Numbered from the stretch's first letter, positions 7,359 to 13,693 are shown. The stretch: 13,693 nt of DNA from Pseudomonadota bacterium (GCA_023387235.1 JAEWIJ010000129.1:1-13693), one strand, 5' to 3'. A program made the numbers and translations. Notes: a model not told the origin generated them from the sequence alone.

Positions 7359-7677
7359 ATGCTGACCTGCATCATCCGCTATCATATCGATCCGACGAAG
7401 AAGGACGAATTCGCCACGTACGCGCGCAACTGGAGCCATTCCCCGCTGCGGCGCCGACCTGATCGGCTACTACGCACCCCACGAAGGTTCCAGCACGCTC
7501 GCCTACGGCATCTATAACATTCCGAGCCTCGCCGACTACGAGGCGTACCGCGCGAGGCTTGCCGCCGACCCGCTCGGGCGCGAGAATTACCTGTTCGCGC
7601 AGCGTGAGAAATTCCTGCTGCGCGAGGATCGGACCTTTCTTAAGTGCGTGTCCCTGCCCCACGGAGAGAAGACATGA
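7359..7677 (+). pseudogene. NIPSNAP-family protein gene, frameshifted
   Basis: The two halves of one small ferredoxin-like-fold protein lie in different frames. The first half begins at ATG 7359 after a perfect AAGGAGG (7346-7352) and reads MLTCIIRYHIDPTKKDEFAT YARNWS split over 26 residues. That frame then turns to Arg-rich nonsense and stops at 7517. From 7438 the +1 frame reads IPRCGADLIGYYAPHEGS, then LAYGIYNIPSLADYEAYRA and LGRENYLFAQREKFLLRED, ending with TGA at 7675-7677. Joined, this gives about 105 residues, the usual family size, with only a few residues missing at the break (7437-7440). A small deletion fits best. The function of the family is not established. The TGA overlaps the ATG of the next gene as ATGA. 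It may be a true pseudogene or a sequencing error. Confidence 0.8.
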
Positions 7678-8027
7678 TCGCCGTCATCTTCGAAGTCTAT
7701 CCGGCCGATGGGCGCAAGGAGGAATACCTGGATATTGCCGCGGGCCTCCGGCCGATCCTGCAGGAGATCGACGGCTTCATTTCCGTCGAGCGCTTCCAGA
7801 GCCTGACGGACCCCAAGAAGGTCCTCTCGCTCTCCTTCTTCCGCGACGAGGAAGCCGTGCGGCGGTGGCGCAACACGATGGCGCACCGGGGCGCGCAGGC
7901 CAAGGGGCGCGGCGGCATCTTCGCCGACTATCGCCTGCGCATCGCGAGCGTCATCCGCGACTACGGCATGAACGAGCGCGACGAAGCACCGGCGGACAGC
8001 CGGGCGGTTCATTCGAAGGGGCGCTAA
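7674..8027 (+). CDS. antibiotic biosynthesis monooxygenase (ABM)-like family protein
   Basis: A 117-residue protein with the compact dimeric alpha/beta-barrel pattern: strand MIAVIFEVYP, helix EEYLDIAAGLRPILQEIDG, strand FISVERFQSL, strand VLSLSFFRDEEAVRRWR and a final IASVIRDYGM. Family members range from quinol monooxygenases to haem-degrading enzymes and proteins without known activity, so no reaction is assigned. ATG 7674 is preceded by GGAG at 7663-7666 with 7-base spacing and overlaps the stop of the frameshifted NIPSNAP gene, so the pair was probably translated together; these are related folds and may form heterodimers (inference). Its TAA overlaps the convergent rnhA TAG within the four bases 8024-8027. 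Confidence 0.85.
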   Translation: MIAVIFEVYPADGRKEEYLDIAAGLRPILQEIDGFISVERFQSLTDPKKVLSLSFFRDEEAVRRWRNTMAHRGAQAKGRGGIFADYRLRIASVIRDYGMNERDEAPADSRAVHSKGR

Positions 8028-8488
8028 CCGCCCTCACCCGCGCGGATCGCCTTGATGGCCTCGCGGGCCAGCTCGTCGGCGCGCTCGTTCTCGGGGTGGC
8101 CGGCATGGCCCTTGAGCCAGTGCCATTCGATGGCGTGGCGCTTCGTGGCCTCGTCGAGACGCTGCCACAGTTCGACGTTCTTCACGGGCTTCTTGTCGGC
8201 GGTCTTCCAGCCATTGCGCCGCCAGCCGTGAACCCATTTCGTGATGCCATCACGGACGTAAACCGAATCGGTCCAGAGATCGACGCGCGAGGGACCTTTC
8301 AGCGCTTCGAGCGCCGCTATGGCCGCCATCAGCTCCATGCGGTTGTTGGTCGACTGGGGCTCGCCGCCCGACAGCTCCTTGCGATGCTGCCCGGACTCGA
8401 GAATGGCCCCCCAGCCGCCCGGACCCGGATTACCCGAGCAGGCACCATCCGTGTGGATGATCACGTGGGGCTTCGGTCGCGTCGCCAT
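8024..8488 (-). CDS. rnhA: ribonuclease HI
   Basis: Cleaves the RNA strand of RNA-DNA hybrids during replication and R-loop removal. The 154-residue chain matches the usual length. The catalytic carboxylates are all present: Asp14 in IIHTDGAC, Glu52 in NNRMEL, Asp74 in LWTDSVY and Asp138 in ENERADELA. The loop His128 in LKGHAGHPE is also present. The basic handle region KWVHGWRRNGWKTADKKPVK is intact. ATG 8488 overlaps the thrB TGA by one base (TGATG), so it is translationally coupled to thrB. Its 3' end runs tail-to-tail into the ABM-like gene with overlapping stop codons and no room for a terminator. Confidence 0.97.
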   Translation of the reverse strand: MATRPKPHVIIHTDGACSGNPGPGGWGAILESGQHRKELSGGEPQSTNNRMELMAAIAALEALKGPSRVDLWTDSVYVRDGITKWVHGWRRNGWKTADKKPVKNVELWQRLDEATKRHAIEWHWLKGHAGHPENERADELAREAIKAIRAGEGG

Positions 8489-9456
8489 CAGTTTGCCGGC
8501 AAACCATATTCGCTCGCCGAGGCGACCGACTGGTGGAAGTGCAGCCGGCGCAGGTACTCGTGCGGGTCCTTGCGCTTCACGAGCGCGCCCTCCGGCGTGT
8601 TGATCCAGTCGAAGGCGCGTGTGAGCAGAAAGCGCAAAGCAGAACCGCGCGCGAGCAGCGGCAGCGCGGCGCGTTCTTCAGGCTCGAGCGGCCGCACGGC
8701 GTCATAGGCGCGCAGCATCGCAATGCCCTTCGTCAGGTTGAAGGAATTGTCGGCCTCGAAGCACCAGGCATTGAGGCAGATGGCGAGGTCGTAGGCGAGC
8801 GCGTCATTGCAGGCGAAGTAGAAATCGATCAGCCCCGAAAAACGATCGCCGATGAAAAACACGTTGTCGGGAAAGAGATCCGCGTGGATGACGCCCTGCG
8901 GGATGTCGCGCGGCCAGTTTGCTTCGAGGTGGGCAAGCTCCGCCTCGATGGTCGCGCCGAGCCCCTTGAAAATCTCGTCCGCGCGATCGCGAAAGCGCTC
9001 ATAGAGCGGCCGCCAGCCGCGGAGCCCCAGCGCATTCCCGCGGCGAAGCGCAAAGCCGCAGCCCGCGAGATGAAGCTCCGCAAGCGCCTTGCCCACCGCA
9101 GCGCAGTGCTCGACGCGCGGCCGCCGTATCCACACGCCATCGAGGAAGGTCACGAGCGCCGCCGGCCGCCCGGACAGCTCCTGCAGCATGGTGCCCTCGC
9201 GGTCCCGCACCGGCGTCGGACAGCTCAGGCCATGCTGTGCGAGATGCTCCATGAGGCCGAGAAAGAACGGGAGATCGTCGCGGTTCACGCGGCGCTCGTA
9301 GAGCGTCAGGATGAACGGCCCCGTCTCGGTGCGCACGAGGTAGTTGGTGTTCTCCACGCCCTCGGCAATGCCCTTGCAGGAGAGCAGCCCGCCGAGCGCA
9401 TAACCTTCGAGGAAACGCGCGAGCTCGTCGTCGGCGACCTCAGTGTAGACAGCCAT
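8488..9456 (-). CDS. thrB: homoserine kinase (APH-fold, ThrB type II)
   Basis: Phosphorylates L-homoserine with ATP, the step before threonine synthase. This is the aminoglycoside-phosphotransferase-fold form common in alphaproteobacteria, not the GHMP-kinase form of E. coli. In 322 residues the marks are ENTNYLVRTE (nucleotide-binding lobe, near 35-44), the catalytic loop HADLFPDN (191-198), and GLIDFYFACNDALAYDLAIC, whose Asp211 is the metal-binding Asp. ATG 9456 (MAVYTEV) follows CAGGGG at the end of ispH; a longer frame to 9534 would overlap ispH heavily and lacks similarity. It sits between ispH (7-base gap) and rnhA (1-base overlap). Confidence 0.95.
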   Translation of the reverse strand: MAVYTEVADDELARFLEGYALGGLLSCKGIAEGVENTNYLVRTETGPFILTLYERRVNRDDLPFFLGLMEHLAQHGLSCPTPVRDREGTMLQELSGRPAALVTFLDGVWIRRPRVEHCAAVGKALAELHLAGCGFALRRGNALGLRGWRPLYERFRDRADEIFKGLGATIEAELAHLEANWPRDIPQGVIHADLFPDNVFFIGDRFSGLIDFYFACNDALAYDLAICLNAWCFEADNSFNLTKGIAMLRAYDAVRPLEPEERAALPLLARGSALRFLLTRAFDWINTPEGALVKRKDPHEYLRRLHFHQSVASASEYGLPAN

Positions 9457-9463
9457 GGCCGCA

Positions 9464-10450
9464 TTACCCCTGAACGCGCCGTGCCGCGCGCGGCGGCGGA
9501 TCGTCTCGAAGCTCACGGGGCACGTTGAAGGCAATGCTCTCCTTGGCTGTCACGACGCTTTCCACGGTCACGTCGTAGCGTTCGCGGAAGGCATCGATGA
9601 TCTCGTCCACCAGCACCTGCGGCGCGGAGGCACCCGCCGTCACGCCGAGCGTGCGGATGTTCTCGAAGTCGGCCCAGTTGATCTCGTGCGCGCGCTGGAT
9701 GAGCAGCGCCTTGGGGCAACCGGCGCGCTCGGCGACCTCGACGAGCCGCAGCGAGTTCGAGCTGTTGGGCGCGCCGACGACGATCACGCGGTCCGAGCGC
9801 GGCGCGATGCTCTTCACGGCCGCCTGACGGTTCGTCGTGGCGTAGCAGATGTCCTCCTTGTGCGGACTGACGATCCTCGGGAAGCGCTCCTTGAGGATCG
9901 CCACGATCTCTGCCGTGTCGTCGACGGAGAGCGTCGTCTGCGTGATGAAGGCGAGATGCTCGGGGTCGGTCGGCGCGATCGTGCGGGCGTCCTCGGCCGT
10001 CTCGATGAGGCGCACCGTCCCCTCGGGGAGCTGGCCCATGGTTCCGATGACCTCGGGATGGCCAGCGTGGCCGATCAGCAGGATATCGTTGCCTGCGGCG
10101 TAATGGCGCTCGGCCTCGACGTGCACCTTCGAGACCAGCGGGCAGGTCGCATCGAGATAGAAGAGGTTCCTGTGGCGGGCGGCGGCGGGAACGGACTTCG
10201 GCACGCCATGCGCCGAAAATATCACAGGGGCATCCGTTTCCGGGATTTCGTTCAGCTCCTCCACAAATATGGCGCCTTTCCGCCGGAGGTTCTCGACCAC
10301 GAATTGGTTGTGAACGATCTCGTGCCGCACGTAGACCGGGGCCCCGAATCGAGCGAGCGCTAGCTCCACGATCTGGATGGCTCGATCCACGCCGGCACAG
10401 AAACCGCGCGGGGCGGCAAGCAGGACGGTCAGCGGCGGGCGTATGGACAT
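9464..10450 (-). CDS. ispH: 4-hydroxy-3-methylbut-2-enyl diphosphate reductase
   Basis: Last enzyme of the MEP isoprenoid pathway; reduces HMBPP to IPP and DMAPP with a [4Fe-4S] cluster. The three cluster cysteines are present in the 328-residue chain: Cys18 (APRGFCAGV), Cys103 (LDATCPLV) and Cys202 (DICYATTNRQ). IGHAGHPEV contains the substrate-binding His and the catalytic Glu133, and VVGAPNSSNS and GVTAGASAP are also conserved. ATG 10450 (MSIRPPLTV) is chosen by similarity; it has no clear Shine-Dalgarno. The frame continues upstream to 10537, but across the 18-bp tandem repeat, which makes that extension unlikely. It is the first gene of the ispH-thrB-rnhA unit, an order common in alphaproteobacteria. 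Confidence 0.96.
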   Translation of the reverse strand: MSIRPPLTVLLAAPRGFCAGVDRAIQIVELALARFGAPVYVRHEIVHNQFVVENLRRKGAIFVEELNEIPETDAPVIFSAHGVPKSVPAAARHRNLFYLDATCPLVSKVHVEAERHYAAGNDILLIGHAGHPEVIGTMGQLPEGTVRLIETAEDARTIAPTDPEHLAFITQTTLSVDDTAEIVAILKERFPRIVSPHKEDICYATTNRQAAVKSIAPRSDRVIVVGAPNSSNSLRLVEVAERAGCPKALLIQRAHEINWADFENIRTLGVTAGASAPQVLVDEIIDAFRERYDVTVESVVTAKESIAFNVPRELRDDPPPRAARRVQG

Positions 10451-10512
10451 GAGATTGTCGAGCCGACGTTGGAGCGAGCCACACAAAATGCGAGAGAGGG
10501 CGTTGAGCCCGT

Positions 10513-10548
10513 CCCGCAACTTGGCACGGGCCCGCAACTTGGCACGGG
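10513..10548. repeat. exact 18-bp tandem repeat, two copies
   Basis: The unit CCCGCAACTTGGCACGGG occurs at 10513-10530 and again at 10531-10548 without a mismatch or spacer. It lies 63 bases upstream of the ispH ATG and about 140 bases upstream of the lipoprotein start, in the divergent gap. Each unit has CCCG/CGGG ends. It could be a duplicated operator or a slippage product; nothing in the sequence decides. Confidence 0.85.
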
Positions 10549-10592
10549 ATTGAGCGAGGTGCTACAGTTGCCGAACAAAATCAAGAGCAATG

Positions 10593-10611
10593 GGTACCTG
10601 TGGCAGGTGCC
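10593..10611 (+). repeat. short inverted repeat in lipoprotein leader
   Basis: GGTACCTG (10593-10600) and CAGGTGCC (10604-10611) pair over 8 positions with one G-T wobble and a TGG loop. There is no T-run after it. Role unknown. Confidence 0.45.
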
Positions 10612-10631
10612 CGGCGCCAAAGCGGCCGGAA

Positions 10632-10651
10632 TGCCATCGCGCGCGATGGCA
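10632..10651. repeat. 20-bp perfect palindrome
   Basis: TGCCATCGCG (10632-10641) is followed directly by its reverse complement CGCGATGGCA (10642-10651). It lies 34 bases upstream of the GTG start of the lipoprotein gene. Perfect dyads of this length in a promoter or leader are typical operator candidates, but no regulator is identified. Confidence 0.7.
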
Positions 10652-10684
10652 GAGGGGCTGGCATCCACATCGATTGGAGATCGT

Positions 10685-11329
10685 GTGAGGGGGAATTCGC
10701 ATTCATGGCGGCGGGCGGGCACACGCCTGCTCGCAGCTTCGGTTGCCGGCCTGATGGTTTCCGGCTGCGGCATGTCCACGCTGACGTCCGGCATGGGTGG
10801 CGGCATGTTCGGCGGCACGAGTTCGACAGGCTCCTCCGGGCGGGTCACCGAGGAGAGCATGCTCACCTCCGCCAAGGCCGATGGCAAGGGCGCCGCCAGC
10901 AGCGTGGCGGCCGGCTGCCCGCGCTTCCAGGTTGCCTCGCGGGATCATCACGTCACCATCTACGAGCCCGGACGCGCCGGCGACAGCCTCGGCGTCATGC
11001 ATCGCGGTGAGATCACCCGCACGGCACGCGAATGCAGCGTCGAAGGCAGCCGTGTGACGGTGAAGTATGGCTTCTCAGGGCGCGTGCTGCTCGGCCCGCG
11101 TGGCCATGCCGGCTTGGTCCGGCTGCCGGTCCAGGTCTCCGTGCGCGATCCCAAGCGCGCGCCCATCGGCGCCGACCGCACCACCGTCGAGGCGAGCGTG
11201 ACGATCGACAATCCGATCGCCTATTTCTCGCAAGTGCGGACGGTCACGTTCGATATTCCCGAGGGCTCGCGTCCAGGCGATATCGACGTCTTCGTCGGCT
11301 TCGAGCAGACGGCACCGGGCGCCGGTTAA
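10685..11329 (+). CDS. lipoprotein of unknown function
   Basis: Not recognised beyond its export signal. The chain of 214 residues begins with RGNSHSWRRAGTRLL, a hydrophobic AASVAGLMV and the lipobox VSGC with Cys28, so it should be lipid-anchored and probably reach the outer membrane. A Gly/Ser/Thr-rich flexible stretch follows (about 29-50), then a globular domain from about residue 75 with strand-like repeats (VTIYEPGR, VTVKYGFSGRVLLGP, VQVSVRD, TTVEASVTI, VRTVTFDIPEG) ending in DIDVFVGFEQ. Two cysteines, in AAGCPRF and ARECSVEG, could pair. GTG 10685 is chosen because GGAG at 10676-10679 lies 5 bases upstream and it puts the signal peptide at the N-terminus; the frame also has an ATG at 10469, which would bury the signal peptide and translate the tandem repeat. 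Confidence 0.78.
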   Translation: MRGNSHSWRRAGTRLLAASVAGLMVSGCGMSTLTSGMGGGMFGGTSSTGSSGRVTEESMLTSAKADGKGAASSVAAGCPRFQVASRDHHVTIYEPGRAGDSLGVMHRGEITRTARECSVEGSRVTVKYGFSGRVLLGPRGHAGLVRLPVQVSVRDPKRAPIGADRTTVEASVTIDNPIAYFSQVRTVTFDIPEGSRPGDIDVFVGFEQTAPGAG

Positions 11330-11351
11330 TCATCCGCGCGCGCCCGTTTTT
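11316..11351 (+). terminator. intrinsic terminator of the lipoprotein gene
   Basis: CGGGCGC (11316-11322) pairs with GCGCCCG (11340-11346), with a small inner CGG/CCG pair, and is followed at once by TTTTT (11347-11351). The stem spans the stop codon TAA (11327-11329). It separates this gene from the glycine riboswitch promoter that starts 26 bases further on. Confidence 0.65.
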
Positions 11352-11376
11352 CCCGCAGCATCGTGGCGACCGCCGA

Positions 11377-11404
11377 TTGACAGACTCGGCGGCTCGCCTA
11401 TGCT
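11377..11404 (+). promoter_or_regulatory. sigma-70 promoter of the glycine riboswitch-gcv unit
   Basis: A perfect TTGACA -35 (11377-11382), a 16-base spacer and TATGCT (11399-11404) as -10. The predicted start near 11411 lies about 11 bases before the first aptamer, which is the expected layout. Confidence 0.7.
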
Positions 11405-11421
11405 CGCCTCGCCAGTCGACA

Positions 11422-11627
11422 TCTGCGGAAGAGATCGGCTCTCGGCTTACTTCAAGCCGCGTGCAGGCGCCGAAGGAGCAACCGCCCCGGAAACTCTCAG
11501 GCAAAAGGACCGCAGATTGATGGCGCTCTGGAAAGCAGCCGGTGGCAAGGCCGGCTCACCGAAGGAGTAAGGTTTTTCGTCAGGCAATGGCGGAGAACTG
11601 GAATCTCTCAGGTTCCGTGACAGAGGG
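11422..11627 (+). promoter_or_regulatory. tandem glycine riboswitch (two aptamers)
   Basis: Aptamer 1 is closed by TCTGCGG (11422-11428) and CCGCAGA (11510-11516) and contains the conserved GCCGAAGGAGCAA, then GGAAACTCTCAGGCAAAAGGA. Aptamer 2 is closed by CTCTG (11526-11530) and CAGAG (11621-11625) and contains CACCGAAGGAGTAAG, then GGAATCTCTCAGG. A linker of about 9 bases joins them, as in glycine riboswitches. Glycine binding would control gcvT and gcvH. After aptamer 2 a hairpin with one bulge (11653-11670) ends at a GTG codon near the gcvT start and has no T-run, so control may be at translation rather than by termination; this part is inference. Confidence 0.95.
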
Positions 11628-11684
11628 GGCTCCGGCTCGCGCGAATGGTCGCCGCGGGCTCTGAGCCGCGTGGACCTCGTTACG

Positions 11685-12827
11685 ATGAGCGCCGATCCGA
11701 CTGCCTCAAGCCCGCTCCGGCGGACTCCCCTCTACGATCTGCACGTTGCCGCCGGCGCCAAGATGGTGCCGTTTGCCGGCTACGACATGCCCGTGCAGTA
11801 CCCGCTCGGCGTGCTCAAGGAGCACCTGTGGACACGCGAGAAGGCCGGGCTCTTCGATGTCAGCCACATGGGTATCTGCTGGCTGCGCGGGCCGGACCAC
11901 GCGACGACCGCCCGTGCGCTCGAAGCCCTTCTTCCGGCCGACATCCTCAATCTCAAGCCCGGCCAGCAGCGCTATTCGCAGCTCCTCGCGGCCGACGGCG
12001 GCATTCTCGATGACCTCATGATCACGCGCCCCGAAGGCGCGGAGAACGACGGCGTGCTGCTGCTCGTCGTGAATGCTGGCTGCAAGGATGCCGACTACGC
12101 ACACATCGCGGCGAACCTGCCTGCGGGCGTGCGTCTCGAAGTCGATGAGGATCATGCGCTCATCGCGCTGCAGGGACCGCGTGCCGTCGCGGTGCTCTCG
12201 AAGCTCATTCCCGGCGTCGAGAGCATGAGTTTCATGACCGGCCGCTTCGCGACGCTCGACGGCGCGGCCGTGCACCTAACGCGCTCCGGCTACACCGGCG
12301 AGGACGGCTACGAGATCGCCTTGCCGAATGCGCACGTCGCAAAAGTCTGGACACTGCTCACGGCCACGCCCGACGTCGAGGCGATCGGTCTCGGCGCGCG
12401 CGACTCGCTGCGTCTCGAAGCGGGCCTCTGCCTCTACGGCCACGACATCGACACCACGACCTCGCCCATCGAGGCGCGCCTGCAGTGGTCCCTACAGAAG
12501 CGCCGCCGCGACGAGGGCGGCTTCCCCGGCGCCGATCGCATCAAAGCGGAGCTGGCGAGCGGTCCGAGCCGCCGCCGCGTCGGGATCAAGCCCGCGGGCC
12601 GCGCGCCTGCACGCGAAGGCACCGAGATCCAGGACATGAACGGCAAGCCGATCGGTACCATCACCTCGGGCGGCTTCGGCCCCTCGGTGAACGGCCCCAT
12701 CGCCATGGGCTACGTCGAGAGCGCCCACGCCGAGCTCGGCACGAAGATCCAGCTCGTCGTGCGCGGCAAGCCGCTGCCCGCGACAATCGCGAACATGCCG
12801 TTCGCACCGCACCGCTACGTCCGCTGA
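11685..12827 (+). CDS. gcvT: glycine cleavage system T protein (aminomethyltransferase)
   Basis: Transfers the methylene carbon from the aminomethyl-lipoyl arm of GcvH to tetrahydrofolate and releases ammonia. The 380-residue chain has all family marks: RRTPLYDLHVAAGAKMVPF near the start, FDVSHMG (57-63), the folate-site GGILDDLMI with the catalytic Asp at 109-110, SGYTGEDGYEI, GARDSLRLEAGLCLYGHDID, and C-terminal TSGGFGPSVNGPIAMGYV. Start choice is open: ATG 11685 or GTG 11670 (five residues longer). Neither has a strong Shine-Dalgarno, as may happen when riboswitch structure governs initiation. gcvH follows after 34 bases. Confidence 0.96.
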   Translation: MSADPTASSPLRRTPLYDLHVAAGAKMVPFAGYDMPVQYPLGVLKEHLWTREKAGLFDVSHMGICWLRGPDHATTARALEALLPADILNLKPGQQRYSQLLAADGGILDDLMITRPEGAENDGVLLLVVNAGCKDADYAHIAANLPAGVRLEVDEDHALIALQGPRAVAVLSKLIPGVESMSFMTGRFATLDGAAVHLTRSGYTGEDGYEIALPNAHVAKVWTLLTATPDVEAIGLGARDSLRLEAGLCLYGHDIDTTTSPIEARLQWSLQKRRRDEGGFPGADRIKAELASGPSRRRVGIKPAGRAPAREGTEIQDMNGKPIGTITSGGFGPSVNGPIAMGYVESAHAELGTKIQLVVRGKPLPATIANMPFAPHRYVR

Positions 12828-12861
12828 TCCTTCAACGAACACCTGCAATCAGGAGCATTCC

Positions 12862-13236
12862 ATGGCCATCGAGAAGTTCAGCAAGGATCACGAGTGGATC
12901 CGCGTCGAGGGTGACATCGCCACCATCGGCATCACCGTGCACGCGCAGGATCAGCTCGGCGATGTCGTGTTCGTCGAGGTGCCGGAGGTCGGCCGCAAGG
13001 TCTCCGCCGAGGAAGCGGTCGCCGTCGTCGAGAGCGTGAAGGCGGCAAGCGACGTCTACTCTCCCCTCACGGGCGAAGTCATCGAAGCGAACGGTGATCT
13101 CTCCGCGACGCCGGGCCTCGTGAACGAGGATGCCGAGGGCAAAGCCTGGTTCTTCAAGGTGAAGCTCGCAAATCCGGCCGAGCTCGACGCCCTCATGGAT
13201 CGCGCAGCTTACGACGACTTCGCCAAAAACGGCTGA
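12862..13236 (+). CDS. gcvH: glycine cleavage system H protein
   Basis: Lipoyl carrier that shuttles the aminomethyl group between the P, T and L proteins. The 124-residue chain is of normal length. The lipoyl-lysine is Lys60 in VVESVKAASDVYSP, and the family start KFSKDHEWI and the G-rich GDVVFVEVPEVGRKV are present. ATG 12862 has AGGAG at 12851-12855, 6 bases upstream. It is co-transcribed with gcvT under the glycine riboswitch, and an OsmC-family gene follows after 8 bases. Confidence 0.97.
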   Translation: MAIEKFSKDHEWIRVEGDIATIGITVHAQDQLGDVVFVEVPEVGRKVSAEEAVAVVESVKAASDVYSPLTGEVIEANGDLSATPGLVNEDAEGKAWFFKVKLANPAELDALMDRAAYDDFAKNG

Positions 13237-13244
13237 GGCGCCCC

Positions 13245-13693
13245 ATGTCGCACACCTATCAGGCGACCGTGCACTGGCGGCGCCCTGTCGGCGCTGTCTT
13301 CACCGACAACAAGTACAGCCGCGCGCACGAATGGCGCTTCGACGAGGGTGTCGTCGTGCCGGCCTCGCCGGCGCCGTCGTCCGTCAAGCCGCCGATGTCG
13401 CGCGCCGATGCGGTCGATCCGGAGGAAGCGCTCGTTGCCGCCTGCTCGTCCTGCCACATGCTGTTCTTCCTGGCGTTCGCCGGGCGACAGGGCTTCGTCG
13501 TCGACAGCTACAGCGATACGGCCGTCGGCGTCATGACGAAAAACGAAGCGGGCAAGCTCTACATCTCCGCGATCACGCTGAGCCCCAAGATCGTCTGGTC
13601 GGGCGAGAAGCAGCCGACCGACGCCGACATCGCCGCGCTGCACGAGCGGGCGCACGCCGAGTGCTACATCGCCAATTCCATTCTCGCGACGGT
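13245..13693 (+). CDS. OsmC-family protein, partial at right edge
   Basis: 149 codons are visible and the frame runs off the window. The OsmC/Ohr fold is indicated by DPEEALVAACSSCHMLFFLA, with Cys67 and Cys70 on the central helix, and by AHAECYIANSI with Cys140. Members of this family reduce organic or inorganic peroxides with a reactive cysteine pair, one on the central helix (here Cys67 probably) and one near the C-terminus (Cys140); the extra Cys70 is a variation I cannot interpret. ATG 13245 lies 8 bases after gcvH, and GAGG over the gcvH stop (13235-13238) gives a Shine-Dalgarno with 6-base spacing, so it is in the gcv transcript. gcvP may lie further downstream; it is not in the window. 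Confidence 0.87.
   Translation, partial: MSHTYQATVHWRRPVGAVFTDNKYSRAHEWRFDEGVVVPASPAPSSVKPPMSRADAVDPEEALVAACSSCHMLFFLAFAGRQGFVVDSYSDTAVGVMTKNEAGKLYISAITLSPKIVWSGEKQPTDADIAALHERAHAECYIANSILAT

Noticed and set aside
7430..7445. Programmed ribosomal frameshift in the NIPSNAP gene
   Set aside because: There is no slippery heptamer, and the joined product still lacks a few residues at the break, which fits a deletion better.
8533..9528. A 331-codon plus-strand frame
   Set aside because: It is antisense to thrB, whose kinase motifs are complete.
9455..10363. A 302-codon plus-strand frame
   Set aside because: It is antisense to ispH, which carries all three cluster cysteines.
10521..10555. Sigma-54-like -24 elements (TTGGCACG) in the tandem repeat
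   Set aside because: The -24 match is good in both copies, but the GC of the -12 element is one base too close in the first copy and one base too far in the second. Sigma-54 does not tolerate this well.

Overview
The window is GC-rich chromosomal DNA of an alphaproteobacterium, most likely of the Hyphomicrobiales (rhizobial) group. This rests on the gene content and order (ispH-thrB-rnhA; argB followed by a HAD pyrimidine 5'-nucleotidase; kdsA with NIPSNAP-like genes nearby), on a tandem glycine riboswitch in front of gcvT, and on the protein sequences. The species cannot be named from the sequence alone. Nearly all of it is housekeeping metabolism. I see no insertion sequence, phage, CRISPR array, rRNA or tRNA.

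Layout. (1) 1-708, minus: a protein with a Clp N-terminal domain and a Pro/Ala-rich tail, running off the left edge. (2) 709-1111: a divergent regulatory gap with a good promoter candidate for argB. (3) 1112-2847, plus: argB and a HAD pyrimidine 5'-nucleotidase, overlapping as GTGA. (4) 2848-3133: a gap packed with inverted repeats. (5) 7212-3134, minus: a GFA-family zinc protein, an unrecognised secreted protein, kdsA (KDO-8-phosphate synthase) and recJ. The first three are tightly spaced and look like one operon. (6) 7359-8027, plus: a NIPSNAP-family gene broken by a frameshift, overlapping an antibiotic-biosynthesis-monooxygenase-like gene. (7) 10450-8024, minus: ispH, thrB and rnhA with very short gaps or overlaps. 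(8) 10685-11329, plus: an unrecognised lipoprotein, divergent from ispH across a gap holding an exact 18-bp tandem repeat and a 20-bp perfect palindrome, and ending in an intrinsic terminator. (9) 11377-13693, plus: promoter, tandem glycine riboswitch, gcvT, gcvH and an OsmC-family gene cut by the right edge.

How the genes work together. The glycine cleavage unit is the clearest regulated circuit: a TTGACA promoter, two glycine aptamers, then the T and H proteins, so that glycine would control its own breakdown. ArgB, ThrB, IspH and KdsA commit precursors to arginine, threonine, isoprenoids and lipopolysaccharide. RecJ and RNase HI serve DNA maintenance.

I found no convincing new biological system. 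The most useful leads are the Clp_N protein without a visible ATPase, the secreted protein co-transcribed with kdsA, the frameshifted NIPSNAP gene, the OsmC gene inside the gcv unit, and the repeats around ispH and between the nucleotidase gene and recJ.
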